From positions 2,542,001 through 2,606,000 of the forward strand of contig JACDTU010000002.1 in the NCBI GenBank assembly GCA_022376465.1: a stretch of DNA of 64,000 nt, given 5' to 3'. The first letter of the stretch is position 1, and every line of letters begins with the position of its first letter. This document shows positions 46,457 to 57,655 of this stretch, one piece after another. This DNA comes from Cubamyces lactineus (Eukaryota > Basidiomycota > Agaricomycetes > Polyporales > Polyporaceae). The notes beneath the pieces are model-generated. The model was not told the DNA's origin, did no database searches, and saw only the letters and a list, made by a program, of their open reading frames with translations. A program made the position numbers and the translations under genes.

Positions 46457-47470
46457 ATGTCTGGTGCACCACTACTTGAGCTCAAGAAGGTTGGTTGTTA
46501 CAAGCAGAAAGGCCAACCCATCTTCTCAGATGTCAACCTGCAAGTCAATGAGGGAGATATCGTCGTGTTGCAAGGCAAGAGCGGTTCAGGGTATATTGGT
46601 TAGGGTGTATGCGCCGGTTTGAAGCAACCTAACGGCCTCCGCTTCGCACAGGAAGTCAACACTGTTGAAGTGCATATCTCACCTGAATACCTACCAGGGC
46701 GAGGTCTTGTATCGGGGCCAGTGAGTTCGTCTTCTCGTTCATATTCCATCGCGTACCGAAGCGGCCCTGACGCTTTGCACCTACCAGGACACCACAATCC
46801 TATAGTGCGCAGCATGTTGGTCGTCCTGCCCGAGTCCCGCGTACTCAATGTACCATCCTCTAGGCATCCCCCAATTCCGCACACAAGTACTCTACGTGCC
46901 TCAGCGCCCATCCCTCCTCCCGGGAACACCGCGAGACTTCCTCAAAGCCGTCTCCGGGTTCGCCGTGCACAAGCAGTCCTCCGCAAAGGCCAAGGCAGCG
47001 TCCACCGTCTCCGAGACTCTAGGACTCGGATCGAGCGAGCCTGACGTGAGCGCGCACGGCGCGCTCGCCGTGGCCGAGTCCTGGGGCATCCAGAAGGAGC
47101 TCTGGGACCGCACGTGGGCGAATTTGAGTGGGGGCGAGGCGCAGCGCATCGTGCTCGCCATCGCCGTCGGTCTGGATACTGCGGAAGTGCTTCTCCTCGA
47201 TGGTGCGTTACGGCCCAAAATGATTCTTGGGTGTCTTCAATATGAAGTAGCTGACGGGGGCTGATTACAGAGCCTACGTCGGCGTTGGACTCGGAGTCGT
47301 CCGGTAAGATTGAGAAGCACCTCGTCGCGGAGGTCAAGTCGCCCGACTCGAGATTGAAAGCCATCGTGTGGATCACACATTCGCCTGAGCAGGGTGAACG
47401 GGTGGGAACCCGCTTTATCCGCATCACCTCTGGCGGCGTGCGAGAGGAAAACGTGGACCCGGGTGTATAG
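46457..47470 (+). CDS. Single ABC-type ATPase (FetA/YbbL-like)
   Basis: This is a lone nucleotide-binding subunit without membrane helices. Splicing four introns (46591-46651, 46721-46805, 46820-46863, 47203-47270) gives 251 residues in frame. It has Walker A GKSGSGKSTLLK across the first intron, HLNTYQGEVLYRGH, VLYVPQRPSLLPGTPRDFL (Q-loop), the signature NLSGGEAQRIVLA, Walker B VLLLDEPTSALD across the last intron, and the switch His in IVWITHSPEQ. One exon has only 14 bases (46806-46819) and encodes the junction HAQHVG, which restores GIPQFRTQV. The PQRPSLLPGTPxDF sequence is like bacterial FetA/YbbL iron-export ATPases and their fungal relatives. A membrane partner is not in the window, so substrate and direction are unknown. 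Confidence 0.83.
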
Positions 47471-47668
47471 CACTGTTTGATCCCTCAGCGCGGTGTTGTA
47501 TAGTGTAAAGGGGAGGGGGAGCGTGTTTGTATGGCACTTCAGTACTACTTCAGTACGCTAGCTGCCAAGGGACCTGTACTAGTAGCATGTCATAGAGCCC
47601 GGGTACCTAACAGCACTCCTCGCCATGCCAAAAACGAACCTGGATCACAGCTATGGGCCCCTTCACAT

Positions 47669-47761
47669 GGTCCCCTAGCTCAACTGGTTAGAGCTTTGTA
47701 CTTATAGGGTTACCTCTGCCTTGTCATGCAAGGGTTCCGAGTTCGATCCTCGGGGGGACCA
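47669..47761 (+). tRNA. tRNA-Ile (anticodon UAU) with 19-base intron
   Basis: A full cloverleaf can be drawn. The acceptor GGTCCCC pairs with GGGGACC and the discriminator is A. The D-arm is GCTC-AACTGGTTA-GAGC. The anticodon stem TTGTA pairs with TGCAA (one G-U), with loop CTTATAA when a 19-base intron (GGGTTACC...TTGTC) is removed after position 37. The variable loop is GGGTT and the T-arm is CCGAG-TTCGATC-CTCGG. The anticodon TAT and intron place fit eukaryotic tRNA-Ile(UAU), which commonly has an intron. A boxes and B boxes (TAGCTCAACTGG; GTTCGATCC) are good Pol III signals. Confidence 0.9.
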
Positions 47762-47765
47762 ATCG

Positions 47766-47782
47766 TTTTGTACGAATTTTTT
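47766..47782 (+). terminator. Pol III terminator of the tRNA gene
   Basis: Runs of four T (47766-47769) and six T (47777-47782) follow the tRNA 3' end within 21 bases. Confidence 0.7.
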
Positions 47783-47936
47783 ACTCTCTCAGTTCGAATT
47801 TGCCTAGGCCCAAGGGCATGCTGCTGCTCTTCATGTCGATGGGACAGTTATTAAGATCGCATGGAAATATTGTAAGCGACAAGTAACGAAGCATGATATC
47901 AACACAACAGACTATCGGCACGATTACAATCTTACA

Positions 47937-50233
47937 TCATCTCGCTACGCCCTTCCCTTTGTCCACAGACGCAGAACCGGCAGCTGTCGATGTCGCCGTC
48001 GTCGCCGTCGCTGCGCTCGAAGCAGAAGCGGACCCGCGTATCCTCTCCAACCACGCGGATATCCACTCGACCGACCGCACGATCGGCCCCATCTGCGAGA
48101 CAAGCTCGTCGTTGACCTGGCTGGTGTGGTCCTGAAGCTGCTTCTCAATTTGAAGGCGCGCATCTTCGAGAATCGGCAAGAGGTCTTCGCGCGACGCGAC
48201 GAGGAGACGCGGCCTGAGCGCCTCGACGATCGTGTCGGCGGTGAGGTAGCCCGGCTGGAGAGGCACGTCGGGCGGTCGGGAGATGTATGTAGTCACCGCG
48301 GCTTTGAGAGCGTCGATGGTTTTCTGCTGCTCCTCGAGCATGGCGGATGTCTTCACTTGACTCGTTTCGAGCTACCGAATGTCAGTCAGTCAGAGAAGTG
48401 GTACGCATCTGGGCTCGAGGAACATACATCCTCAATCTGTTGGCGCAGCGCGTCATTCTGTTGCTGCAGTGCAGCGTTGCGCTCGTCGCGGCTCTGGCTG
48501 TGAGCCTCTAGGGCTACTAACTGCTCGACTGCCTGGGTGGCACGAGCTTGCACGTCCGAGAAATCCTTCTGCACCTGCTCGACCTTGCTCTGGAGCTCCG
48601 GATCAGCAGGCTTAGCGGCCTCTCCACCTACGCCTAATCGTAGTTTCGACATCCTATAGTTGAGATGTGCCTCCACCTCGTCCGCTATCCTGTTCTCGTG
48701 CTGGAGGATGTCGTTTCGCAGTTCGGCGATCCGACCGTCGAGTGCGACCAGACGTTCTTGCATGTTCTCGAGGTCCGCCGAGGATATGTCTGGTACTTGT
48801 AGACCGCCATCGACGGAAAGCCGCCTCCGTTTCTTGGGTCGGGAAGAGGGGCCCGCGGTGATCTCTCCTGGTTCTGGCTGCGTTGCAGGACCCGCAGTAG
48901 GTTCGGATTCGGTTGCAGTTTGTTGGAGGGTCTGGACACTCCCTACAGAGTCGTACAACTGCTGCACGTCTTCTTTGAGGGCTGCGAGCACGGTGGTCAT
49001 CTTGTGATATCCAGGATCTGACTGCTGCTGTATGCGCTGGGCCTGAGGCCAGAAGTCCTCGGGGACGAGCTGTCCGGCGATACGGTTCAGCTCGCGCTGC
49101 TTCTCCTGTAGCCGCGAAGACGCTGTAGAGATAAGGGTCTGAAGGGCAGTCTTGTCGTCGTCGGGAAGCGTCTCGTACAGCGACGATTTGGTCATCCTCT
49201 CGTATTTCTGCAAGTCTTCCTTGGTACGCAGGTGGTCGCTGCGAACCTGAACGGCTTCGGAGAGTAACCTGCAGTAACCATCATTTTAGTATGGTGCATC
49301 ACGGTAGGTACAGACGATGACGGACCTGATGCGCTCTAACCACAACTGACGTATCTCCTCCGGCGAAAGCTCCTTCTTCGGGGGAGGTTGCATTGACGTT
49401 GAAGCCTGATGCGAGTCTGGATGTCGAGGGTGGTGATTGGAGGATGATCCATGGCGCGTGCGCGAGGGCGACCTACTGCCGCGGTCCCGGTCTCGTCTGT
49501 AGTCCTTTTCATCTCTCCTCCGGTCACGTTCTCGACTGCGGTCATCGTGTCTCCTCTCCTCCTCCCTCCACCGCTCGTCCTTGCGCCTGCTCTCCTCCTC
49601 TTCTCTCCGGCGGGCGCCACTGGCGATGTACGGGCGACGTGGCTTCGAACCTGTGGATTCAATCGAGGGCGCTGGCGAGACAGAGCGTCCTCGCCCATAC
49701 TTCTTGCGTGCCATATCGTCGTCTCTGCCTTGGTCGCGTTCGCGATCCCGGTCTATCGGAGTGCGTTGCCCGGAGGTAGACGACGAGCTCGCGACACGCT
49801 CTCGTACCGGTGGTGGCGGCGGCGGAGGCGGACCGCGAGGCGAAGGGGGAGGTGCGCTAGTACTAGGAGGTGGCGGGGGCCCTCGTGCGGATGTTGGCGG
49901 GTCTGGCAAGACGTTGGGGGGCAAGAGCCTTCCAGATGGAGAGTACGGCCACTCGGGGTCGTTTGGGTGGACGTATCCACAGTGATCGCCGCTGGGGCAG
50001 CCAATGAGGCCTGTGGTGGATGCGCGCGGCACGCTGTCGTCCCTGTACCACTACGTGAGTGTGTAAACGGGGTGAACCGAACCGAGAAGACTTGGTACGA
50101 GCGGTTGCGCCCACAAACACGGATGTCCGGACAGGGTTCGCGGGCGACGCGCGCCTGTCCAGGGACGCATGCGCAAACTTAGACGTACATAACACCTGAA
50201 TCTCTTGTATGAGGTTGATTTGTGGTACGCCAT
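47937..50233 (-). CDS. CCCH zinc-finger protein with RD/RS-rich region and coiled coils
   Basis: Exon 1 (ATG 50231-50233) gives MAYHKSTSYKRFRCY. An intron of 138 bases (50051-50188) leads to WYRDDSVPRASTTGLIGCPS and GDHCGYVHPNDPEW, a CCCH finger (C-x18-C-x5-C-x3-H). A proline-rich stretch follows, then a long Arg/Asp/Glu/Ser region (RSRERDRRRDEKDYRRDRDR type) like that of splicing factors. After ELSPEEIRQLWLERIR, an intron at phase 2 leads to LLSEAVQVRSDHLRTKEDLQ. Long coiled coils follow, with a basic SRPKKRRRLS that may be a nuclear signal and an Ala/Thr-rich end. The intron after first Cys+1 and the intron within the Arg of R-x-L-S-x-A-V are at the same places as in the plus-strand CCCH/WG gene at 25822, so the two are old paralogues. 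The function is unknown. Confidence 0.78.
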
Positions 50234-50513
50234 CGCGCCCCGAGGATAGTGTGCGGGGACGAAAACAAAGGGGATCGGGGAGGGGAGCGGGGCGAAGGTG
50301 AGAGTAAGACAGTAAAATGCGATCGTAGTCAGCGGGTAGAGTAGCGCTTGTAGCGCCCATGCCTTGACTAAATACATGCATGCCGACATCGTGCATATGT
50401 CCTAGACCCTCGAGGAACTACATGCCATGCGAGGGTAGGCGATTGAATGAATCGCACGAGAGGGGTGCAATGTGAAGACAGGCTCCGAGATCGTAATGAT
50501 ACATACACTGAAC

Positions 50514-52937
50514 CTACAAGTCAGTGAACTCTGCATCGAACTCGGTCTGGCTTATATGCCCCTTCTTCACCCGTTTTGCCATCCGCTCCTCCCGCGCGAG
50601 CTCCTCCCAGTCATCTCCGTCATCCTCGCTGTCCCCCTTGGGCTCCTCCAAGCTTCGCTTGCTGCCCGTCTGCTCTGCAGCTGCGCTAGCTTGGGTCTTC
50701 AGCCATTTCTTCTTGCGGTCCTTCTTCTCCTTCCGCTTCTCTCGCACCTCCTTCTTCCGCATCTGATTGCTCCACGCTGCATGAGCCTTTTGTTTCTCTG
50801 CGCGCTCTGCTTTGCGCTTCTGGATCTCCTCTGCGCTAATAGTGGGCTTAACCGTCTCGGCGAGTCTTTTAGCTTCCTGCGCTTTGTCGGCGTACGCATA
50901 CGTATTCCACTACGAAAAAAACCCGGTTCGGACATTGAAGCTGAGTGCGGTAGTGACAGGACTACTTACGTCGACGTCGGCATCTTCCCAGCCGGCCCGC
51001 GGTGTATCTTTGAGCTCAGGCATCCGCGGTAGCCGCAGCAGCCCAAAGCTTTTTGCAAGACCAACTAGATCCAGGTCTTTTAGCCGGAAGATGTACGAAG
51101 CTTCATGCTTCGAGTATGCACGGACGAAAGATACAAAGGCTTTCGCAGCCTACCGCATGCGAGTGAGCGTTCGTTTTGACGGCGCTATGAACAAACACAC
51201 CTTGTCATACAGGGCACGGTCAGTCAGGACCTTGTGCCTTATTTGCTGCATCATTGTCCGCACTTCCGGGTCCTCAGCGTCCATGTCGGCGTCCGATTTG
51301 GTAGAGCCATCTTGTGCGAACCGCGGCCGTTCCTTCATAGGAATCTTGCGCACGGACATGAATTCGACGTAGTCGACTTCGCGCCCGACGAGTAGCACCC
51401 AGGCACGCCCGCTCTTGCCTGCTCGGGCCGTGCGTCCGCAACGATGTGAGAACGCCTTGGGGTCTGCTGGGGGATCGAATTGAATGACAACGTCAACGTC
51501 GGGGAGGTCGAGACCGCGTGCGGCGACGTCGGTCGCTAGGAGGATAGAGGGAGACGAGGGGAGCGCAACGGAGTTGGTGAAGTTGGTGAGGGTACGCGTC
51601 CGAGCTGTAGGTGGAAGGTGGCCATGCAGAGAGAATAGTGTGGTATTCGCAGGTAGAAGGGGAGTGAGAACCTGGAGGATGTCGCTTTTAGCCCTGAACT
51701 TAGTGAAGCGGAAATGGAACCTACCCGGTAGAAATAGTCTACACATGCACAGGTCGCGAAGTACATGATGAAGCGCGCCGATTGCTGGTGCTCAACCTCG
51801 TGACGGATGATACGCGTTAACTGTACTAGCTTTTCCGAACTCGGACATGGCATATAGTAGTTCTGCAAGCTGTGCGGGTAAAACGTGTGAGTGCCGGCCC
51901 GTAGCCACTGCACGAGTGAAAACATACTTGGCAGGTATTCGCCTCTCCTCGATTACTTCACGTTCAGCCTTGCTACCGTCCGCTGCAACAGCTTTGCCTT
52001 TGATTTTCTTGGCCTGTACTTTGACTACAATCCGCGCAGGATTACGAAGCCCTACGCGGACCAGTTCTGATAGGGCATCGGCATCAGTCATTGTTGCGCT
52101 GAATAGTCCTGTCCGACGTTGCTTCGGCAGGTGGGTCAAGATACGAGTAAGAGCAGCTTGGAACCCAAGATCGAGTAACCTGGATGGCGTCTCTGCTGTC
52201 AGTGTGAGGGAAAATGAGTATTAGCGAGCCAACATACCGGTCGGCTTCATCGAGGACCAATACCTCCAGCTCCTTGACGCTGACAACACTCTTCCCTTTA
52301 CCGAGGAGGAATTCTTCCACTCGGCCAGGAGTACCAATGACAATATCAGCGCCGGTGGACAGGAAGCGTTGTACGTCTTCCGATGGCGGCGAATCCGAGG
52401 AGACGATGAGCAATGGGGGAGGATATTCCGGCTCGATTTTCACGTCCGAGCCTGAGGCTTCATCTGAGGATGGAGAAGGAGCCCGTTTTGACGGCTGAGA
52501 TGAGAGGAAGAGGGAGAATATGGAGTGTATCTGCGTCGCAAGCTCTCTGGTAGGCAGGGATACCATCAGCAGGTCTCTTTACTAGGGAAGAGCGAAACAC
52601 ACCTCGTTGGGCTGATCACGAGCGCGCCGACTTCGTTCTTGGCCAACTTTCGCTCTCTCCGGATGAGCTTCTCAAGTATTGGGATGACAAACGCGAGTGT
52701 CTTCCCGGAGCCAGTGACGGCCTCGACGACTACGTCCTTGTGTCGCATGAAGAGTGGGATGGTAGATGCCTGCACCGGGGTCATCTGGGTGTGTCCCATG
52801 GAATGAATAACATCTAGACTGGGTAGAAGTCATGTTTGATCAATGGCGACACAGGTGGGTGTGATAACGTACATCCATGGTGTAAGAGTTACAGGCAAAG
52901 AGGACCATTTGCCCGCAAAAGCCGTGGAAGCTGCCAT
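50514..52937 (-). CDS. SPB4: DEAD-box RNA helicase Spb4 (DDX55 type)
   Basis: Spb4 acts in 60S ribosome assembly on 27S pre-rRNA. From ATG 52935-52937: [18 protein letters not shown], then after an intron (acceptor CCCAG|TCTAG) [20 protein letters not shown] (Q motif), [52 protein letters not shown] and [10 protein letters not shown]. Next come [28 protein letters not shown] and [20 protein letters not shown]; the Cys and Ala in HRCGRTAR are typical of Spb4. [15 protein letters not shown] follows. The C-terminal Spb4 domain is [32 protein letters not shown], then a Lys/Glu-rich tail. About seven introns. It is divergent from SOG2 over 385 bases. Confidence 0.94.
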
Positions 52938-53322
52938 GGCCTTGAGTGGTAGCCGAGTGCAGAGCGGAAAAGTAGAAGCGTTCGGTAAGCGCCCGGAGAG
53001 ATCAGGTACCGAAAGCGCGGTAGTCACGGTCACGAGGGGAAGTGACGTGTGACGGTTGAAACGAAGTTGGGGAGGGCGCCTAAGGAAGAAGTAGTGGAAG
53101 GCGTTCCTTGTGTGCCAGTGCATTCGCCGCCATCCGGATTCGACATCACTCCAGTTCCTCAGCTGAGTCCGAGCCTCTCATCAGCCTCCCTTCCCCCATC
53201 ACCCTGGCTGCTTTCCTGGCTTTCTTCCTCCTTTCCTTCTCGCCCTCCTCTTGACGGTACTCTTCTTTCTTCAGTGCAGGTCTCTCAAGCGGTCTCCCGG
53301 TTGCTCTCTGGTCACTCGGCGA
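52938..53322. other. Divergent intergenic region SPB4/SOG2
   Basis: No gene fits. Pyrimidine-rich sequence at 53170-53300 precedes the SOG2 start and probably marks its leader. No clear TATA box was seen for either gene. Confidence 0.45.
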
Positions 53323-56300
53323 ATGTCTGGTTCTGATGGCGAACATTCTCTACGTAAATCGTCTGGGACGTTGAGGAATGCAGCCCTTTCCCCGCCCCCG
53401 TCTCTTTCTCTCACTCGTGAATACATTACCGAGGCTCTCGCGAAGTCTCCTGATGAGGGTGCTACACTGGACTTGGCCTACAAGGGACTCACGGATGTTG
53501 GCGAGTCGGGGGCAGAGGAACTCGCATCCATAGGTTTGGACGACGAGGCGGATGCGAACGCGGAAAGCACGGTCGTACGGTGTGTCTCCGCCTCCTGGTG
53601 TTACGGGTCGCTGTGTGTGTTCAACGCGTGCCCTTAGGATCGCGCTGGCTCATAACCGCCTTACCACCCTACCCATGGCATTCTCCCTCCTTTCGCGCCT
53701 CCGTTATCTTGTCCTGAAGAACAACAACTTTTCTGTGTTCCCTGATGTTGTATGTCGCGTCCTGACCTGTATTGCATGCTTTCTGAGTTCGACTTTTCTA
53801 GCTTACCGTCATGCCTTCTTTGGAAATCCTGGATATAAGCCGAAACAAGATTAAACGGCTACCGTCTCAACCGGGTTCTCTGGCTAATCTCAAGGTATGT
53901 GTGTCTTGTAATCGCGCGATTTTGCCGTGAGAAGAGAAAGAAGTTGGAGGCGCGTCGCGTACAACATGCATCGTCCCCGCCTCTGCGAAAATAAGCTCGG
54001 TTGAGTCGCCGGCGTCATCCTTGAGGTTTGTCTCTGAAAGGCAAGCTCATTCTCAGTGTATGGCGCCGGTGCTCAAACAAAGTTAGCGCGATGTTCCTCG
54101 CTAGACATAGCTTATGTTTTCGGTCAAGTACATAGTACGTCCGTGCGCGGTCGAGTTTCTCGCCGTATCAATAGCAGTGATGCAGCATGCAGCTGGCGTT
54201 CGTCAACAAACTCTGCATTATCTATGATCTAACATGAACTCACGTCTAGGTGTTCTCTCTGACGAAGAACAAATTGCATCGGTTGCCATTGTATATAGCT
54301 CAGTTCAAGAAGCTGAGCATCTTCAAGGTTGACCAAAACCCTTTGGAATGGCCGCCACCTTCTGTCATGGAAACTCCTAAGAACCTGAGCGACCCTCATG
54401 TCATGACCGATTGGATCCGACATCTACAGACCTGGATTGGAGAACATTCCGCTGGCGGTGAACGCAAAGATAGCGGTGATTCACTATCCAGTGAACACGG
54501 GAGAGAAACTAGTTTGTGAGTTTCACGGAATCCGTATCGCTATACATTTGTTCAATCAGTAACAGCAGCCGAGACATATCCCGAGAAGGCACGCCTCTGA
54601 AGACAGAAACTCCACATCATGGTCGATCATACTCCATAGAGTCGAATACGTCTTCATACTTTCCTCTCGACCCCTCTCCTGGACCGTCTCGATCGGCATC
54701 TGAGCATTCTCCTCGTCTTCACTTGGATCCGTTCTTCTCACGTATTGCAGGCAAGAATGCGTCCCGATCGTCGTCCAGATCACCCGAAGCCAGTACATCT
54801 CCTCATGAGGGCTCAATACTGACGAATGGCACCCATGCAAACCATTCTCGCCCCCCACCACATGTGAATGGTAACAGCGGGACCCGGGTCCCTTTGAAAC
54901 CCCCATCTGTGAAGAAGAGCCTACCGGACCTGCGACCGAGCCGTCTGCACCTACCGAATGGGTCTCATCGAGCCGCTGCAGCCTCGGCCGATCACCTTCC
55001 AAGGTCAGCATTTCAGTATACCGAGCAACCCAGCTTCGTTGCTCACCGCGCTTCAGCTCACATTATCACCACCCCTTCAACTCGATCACGGACGAGCCCG
55101 TATCAGCTTCTCCGGTGTCTATGGATCGACCGGTCCCTTCCATGGATACCGAGCGGAATTCGTACTTTCGACGGCTATCCACACTTTCTGCGGCGACAAT
55201 CTCGCAAGCAATTCCGCCGTCACTCCTCGCGGTTGTTGACGCGGCTCGAGGTATCTTGTTCGCGCTCTCGCAGATCTATCAGACGCTGCAGCACTATACG
55301 GTGTACGCCATCGACGAGCGACTATCTGCCGTTCTGCTGAAGGTCTTGGGCCCTGCCAGCACATACATGTCACAGCTTATCCATGCGCTTGACCGGTTTG
55401 ACACCGTCAGCAGGCGCGCGCTGCCGAGTGCGCTGATATGTAGGGCTGTCGTGGAGAACTGCCGAGATAACGTGACGGTGTTCGGAAAGGCGGTCAGGGT
55501 GCTCTCTATGCAGTTGAAGGTGCTGGCTAAGCATGACGATGTGAGGTACACGCGGCAGATGCTGCTGGTACTGTATGGCGCGATGTCGGAGATTGCAGCG
55601 GCATGGCAGTCGATGGCGAGTCACGTAGAAGCGGTACGACCTTACCTTTGGGATTCCCGGCCACCACCGTCGTCGAAGTATGGGTCGAAGACGCCGACGC
55701 TGCGAGGGACACTTGCGACCGACAAACCAAGACCACCTGCGTCGGCGCCGCCGCTGATGTCCCCGACGTTCTCACCTATCCAAGAGACTCCGTCTCGCTC
55801 CCATCTACGAACTACGGCAACCCAGCGCTCACTAGACTTGGGCAAGGTCCATGTCAGCCGGAGACATGCAGGGTCGTTCAGTTCGAAGGACGTTGAGATC
55901 GGGAAGATGCTTCCGTCGTATGTCGAGCCGCCGCCCTTCCCACCGTCCTCCAATGGTGGCTTCCAGCACTCGACCCCAACACAGCCTCCGCGGACGATGC
56001 GACGGTTGGTGCTGCCGCTCGGACAGCACGGTAGTCATGATCTGCAGATAGGGACACATTCTCGGCATGGGTCACAGAGCTCGCTGCTTGCCGCGTCGAA
56101 CTCTTCGCCACAGCTGGGTGGGACTCCGTCAGGCTCCAGTACGCTTGTCGATAAGGACCTACTTGGCACGATGAAAGCAGCGGTAGAGGCGGCTCCAGAG
56201 ATCTGGGAGCTGATGGACGAGATGCTCGACAGCGAGGAGTCGAATGCCAATGTGGGAGAGGGTGTCAAGGCAAGCGGGAGGGACGAGTTCCGGGAGGTGC

Positions 56301-57018
56301 TCGCACGAGCGAAGGACGTGACGGAGCGACTACGACAGAGCATCGCTGCGGTGCAGGAGGGGGCACACTCGCAAGCTGTAGATGGAAAGGCGCTGCATGA
56401 CGACGCACATATATTCGTCAAGGTAAGTGTAATAGGCTCTGCGTCTGCGTCTGCGCCGCCGCCTCGTGTCTGCCACCCTCCACCTGGCGTGCAGCAACCG
56501 TCCGCTCGGGCACTGATAATCAGTGCCATAAGCGTGCTAGCGAGCGCGGCGTTGACTTAACGTTTACACGAACGCTGACCATCTTGTCTCCATCCCATGT
56601 TTAGACTGTCATCCAGCTGTCCAACGCCCTCAAGACGCGCGGCACAACAGGGGGATCGTCGTCATCAGCCTCAGCAACAGCCGCCACACCATCTGCCTCC
56701 GGCCCCGGAAATGCAGCGGCGCAACCAAACGCCAATGCCGCGACGAACACGAGCGCCAGCGCGCTCTCGTCGACGCTCCGGACGAAGATGGTGCGGCTGA
56801 CGAATGCCACGCAGGAGTTCGTCATCCTCCTGCACGTCTCCTCGTTCTCGCAGGCCCCCACGCCCGGGCTGCGCTCGTTCTCGCCGATGGTCGGCCTGAG
56901 CGCGGCGCACGGCTCGCCCCTGCCGACGCCTTCGCCGGGGATCGAGGACGGACGCTTGGGGTCGAACCTCTCGCGCAGTCGCAGTGCGAACCCGTCTGCG
57001 GGGTCGAAGCTGCTGTAG
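53323..57018 (+). CDS. SOG2: Leucine-rich-repeat protein Sog2 (RAM signalling)
   Basis: Sog2 is the LRR subunit of the RAM network that controls the Cbk1 kinase, polarity and cell separation. From ATG 53323: a short N-terminus, [13 protein letters not shown], then LRRs [55 protein letters not shown] and [21 protein letters not shown] Ser/Pro-rich linker follows. The Sog2 domain begins [20 protein letters not shown] and continues [40 protein letters not shown] and further helices. The end has [20 protein letters not shown]. About eight introns occur. One within the LRRs is 356 bases (53894-54249), far above the local norm; a 53-base intron at about 55004-55056 restores the frame in the linker. 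Confidence 0.92.
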
Positions 57019-57655
57019 TGCGGGGCTTGTCGCTCCGGTGCTGCTCGAGCCTGCTAGCGGTTGTTACTCAGACTTTTGCGCCCGCTGTCTGTCGGACGAC
57101 CACTAGGACGAGGTGACTACAGGGCGCTGCTGATTCTGCCTGGGACGCTGGGAAGGTAGTGTGATGATATACGAAGCAGACTGCAAGCTGCAGTGCTGCG
57201 CACGGTACACGGTACAAGGTACAGGGTAATGACGGTGCTTATGGAACCACTTTAGGTCGCTCGGTCGACATAACTTATCCCCGCTAATGTTTTTCCGCAT
57301 TTTTGTCTGACGCTCCTCATAGCCATAGCCATAGTTACTGCACGACGCATGTTACGTCTTTCCGTTCCGCCCATACGCATCCTTATAATGTCTTCGTACG
57401 CTGCACCGACTTTCCCGATCATATCATGATTCCGTTTCAACTCTGGCCCAAACTCAAGCCTATGCATCAGTGTGAAGTGTGGAGAAGTGTTGACCGGTTG
57501 TCCATCCGAGCATCCATTACTGAAAATGCAATTCGTCCAAGAAACATGGTACAACACGAACTCTAGTCAGAAACCGCAATCCTAGGGGAAGGGGGAATCA
57601 GATAAGGGGGGAGCTTGCTCGGGGCTCGGTATTATCTATCGCATGTATCATCATG
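57019..57655. other. Intergenic, convergent 3' ends
   Basis: Between the SOG2 stop and the VAC1 stop. A short AGCCAT triplet-type repeat is seen near 57321. No gene or RNA was recognised. Confidence 0.5.

Noticed and set aside
54176..54186. C-box-like GTGATG in the long SOG2 intron as evidence for a snoRNA
   Set aside because: No D box or terminal stem could be placed around it, so no snoRNA is annotated.
57303..57566. Possible small gene between SOG2 and VAC1
   Set aside because: Low-information frame in a convergent 3' region with a short simple repeat; nothing supports translation.
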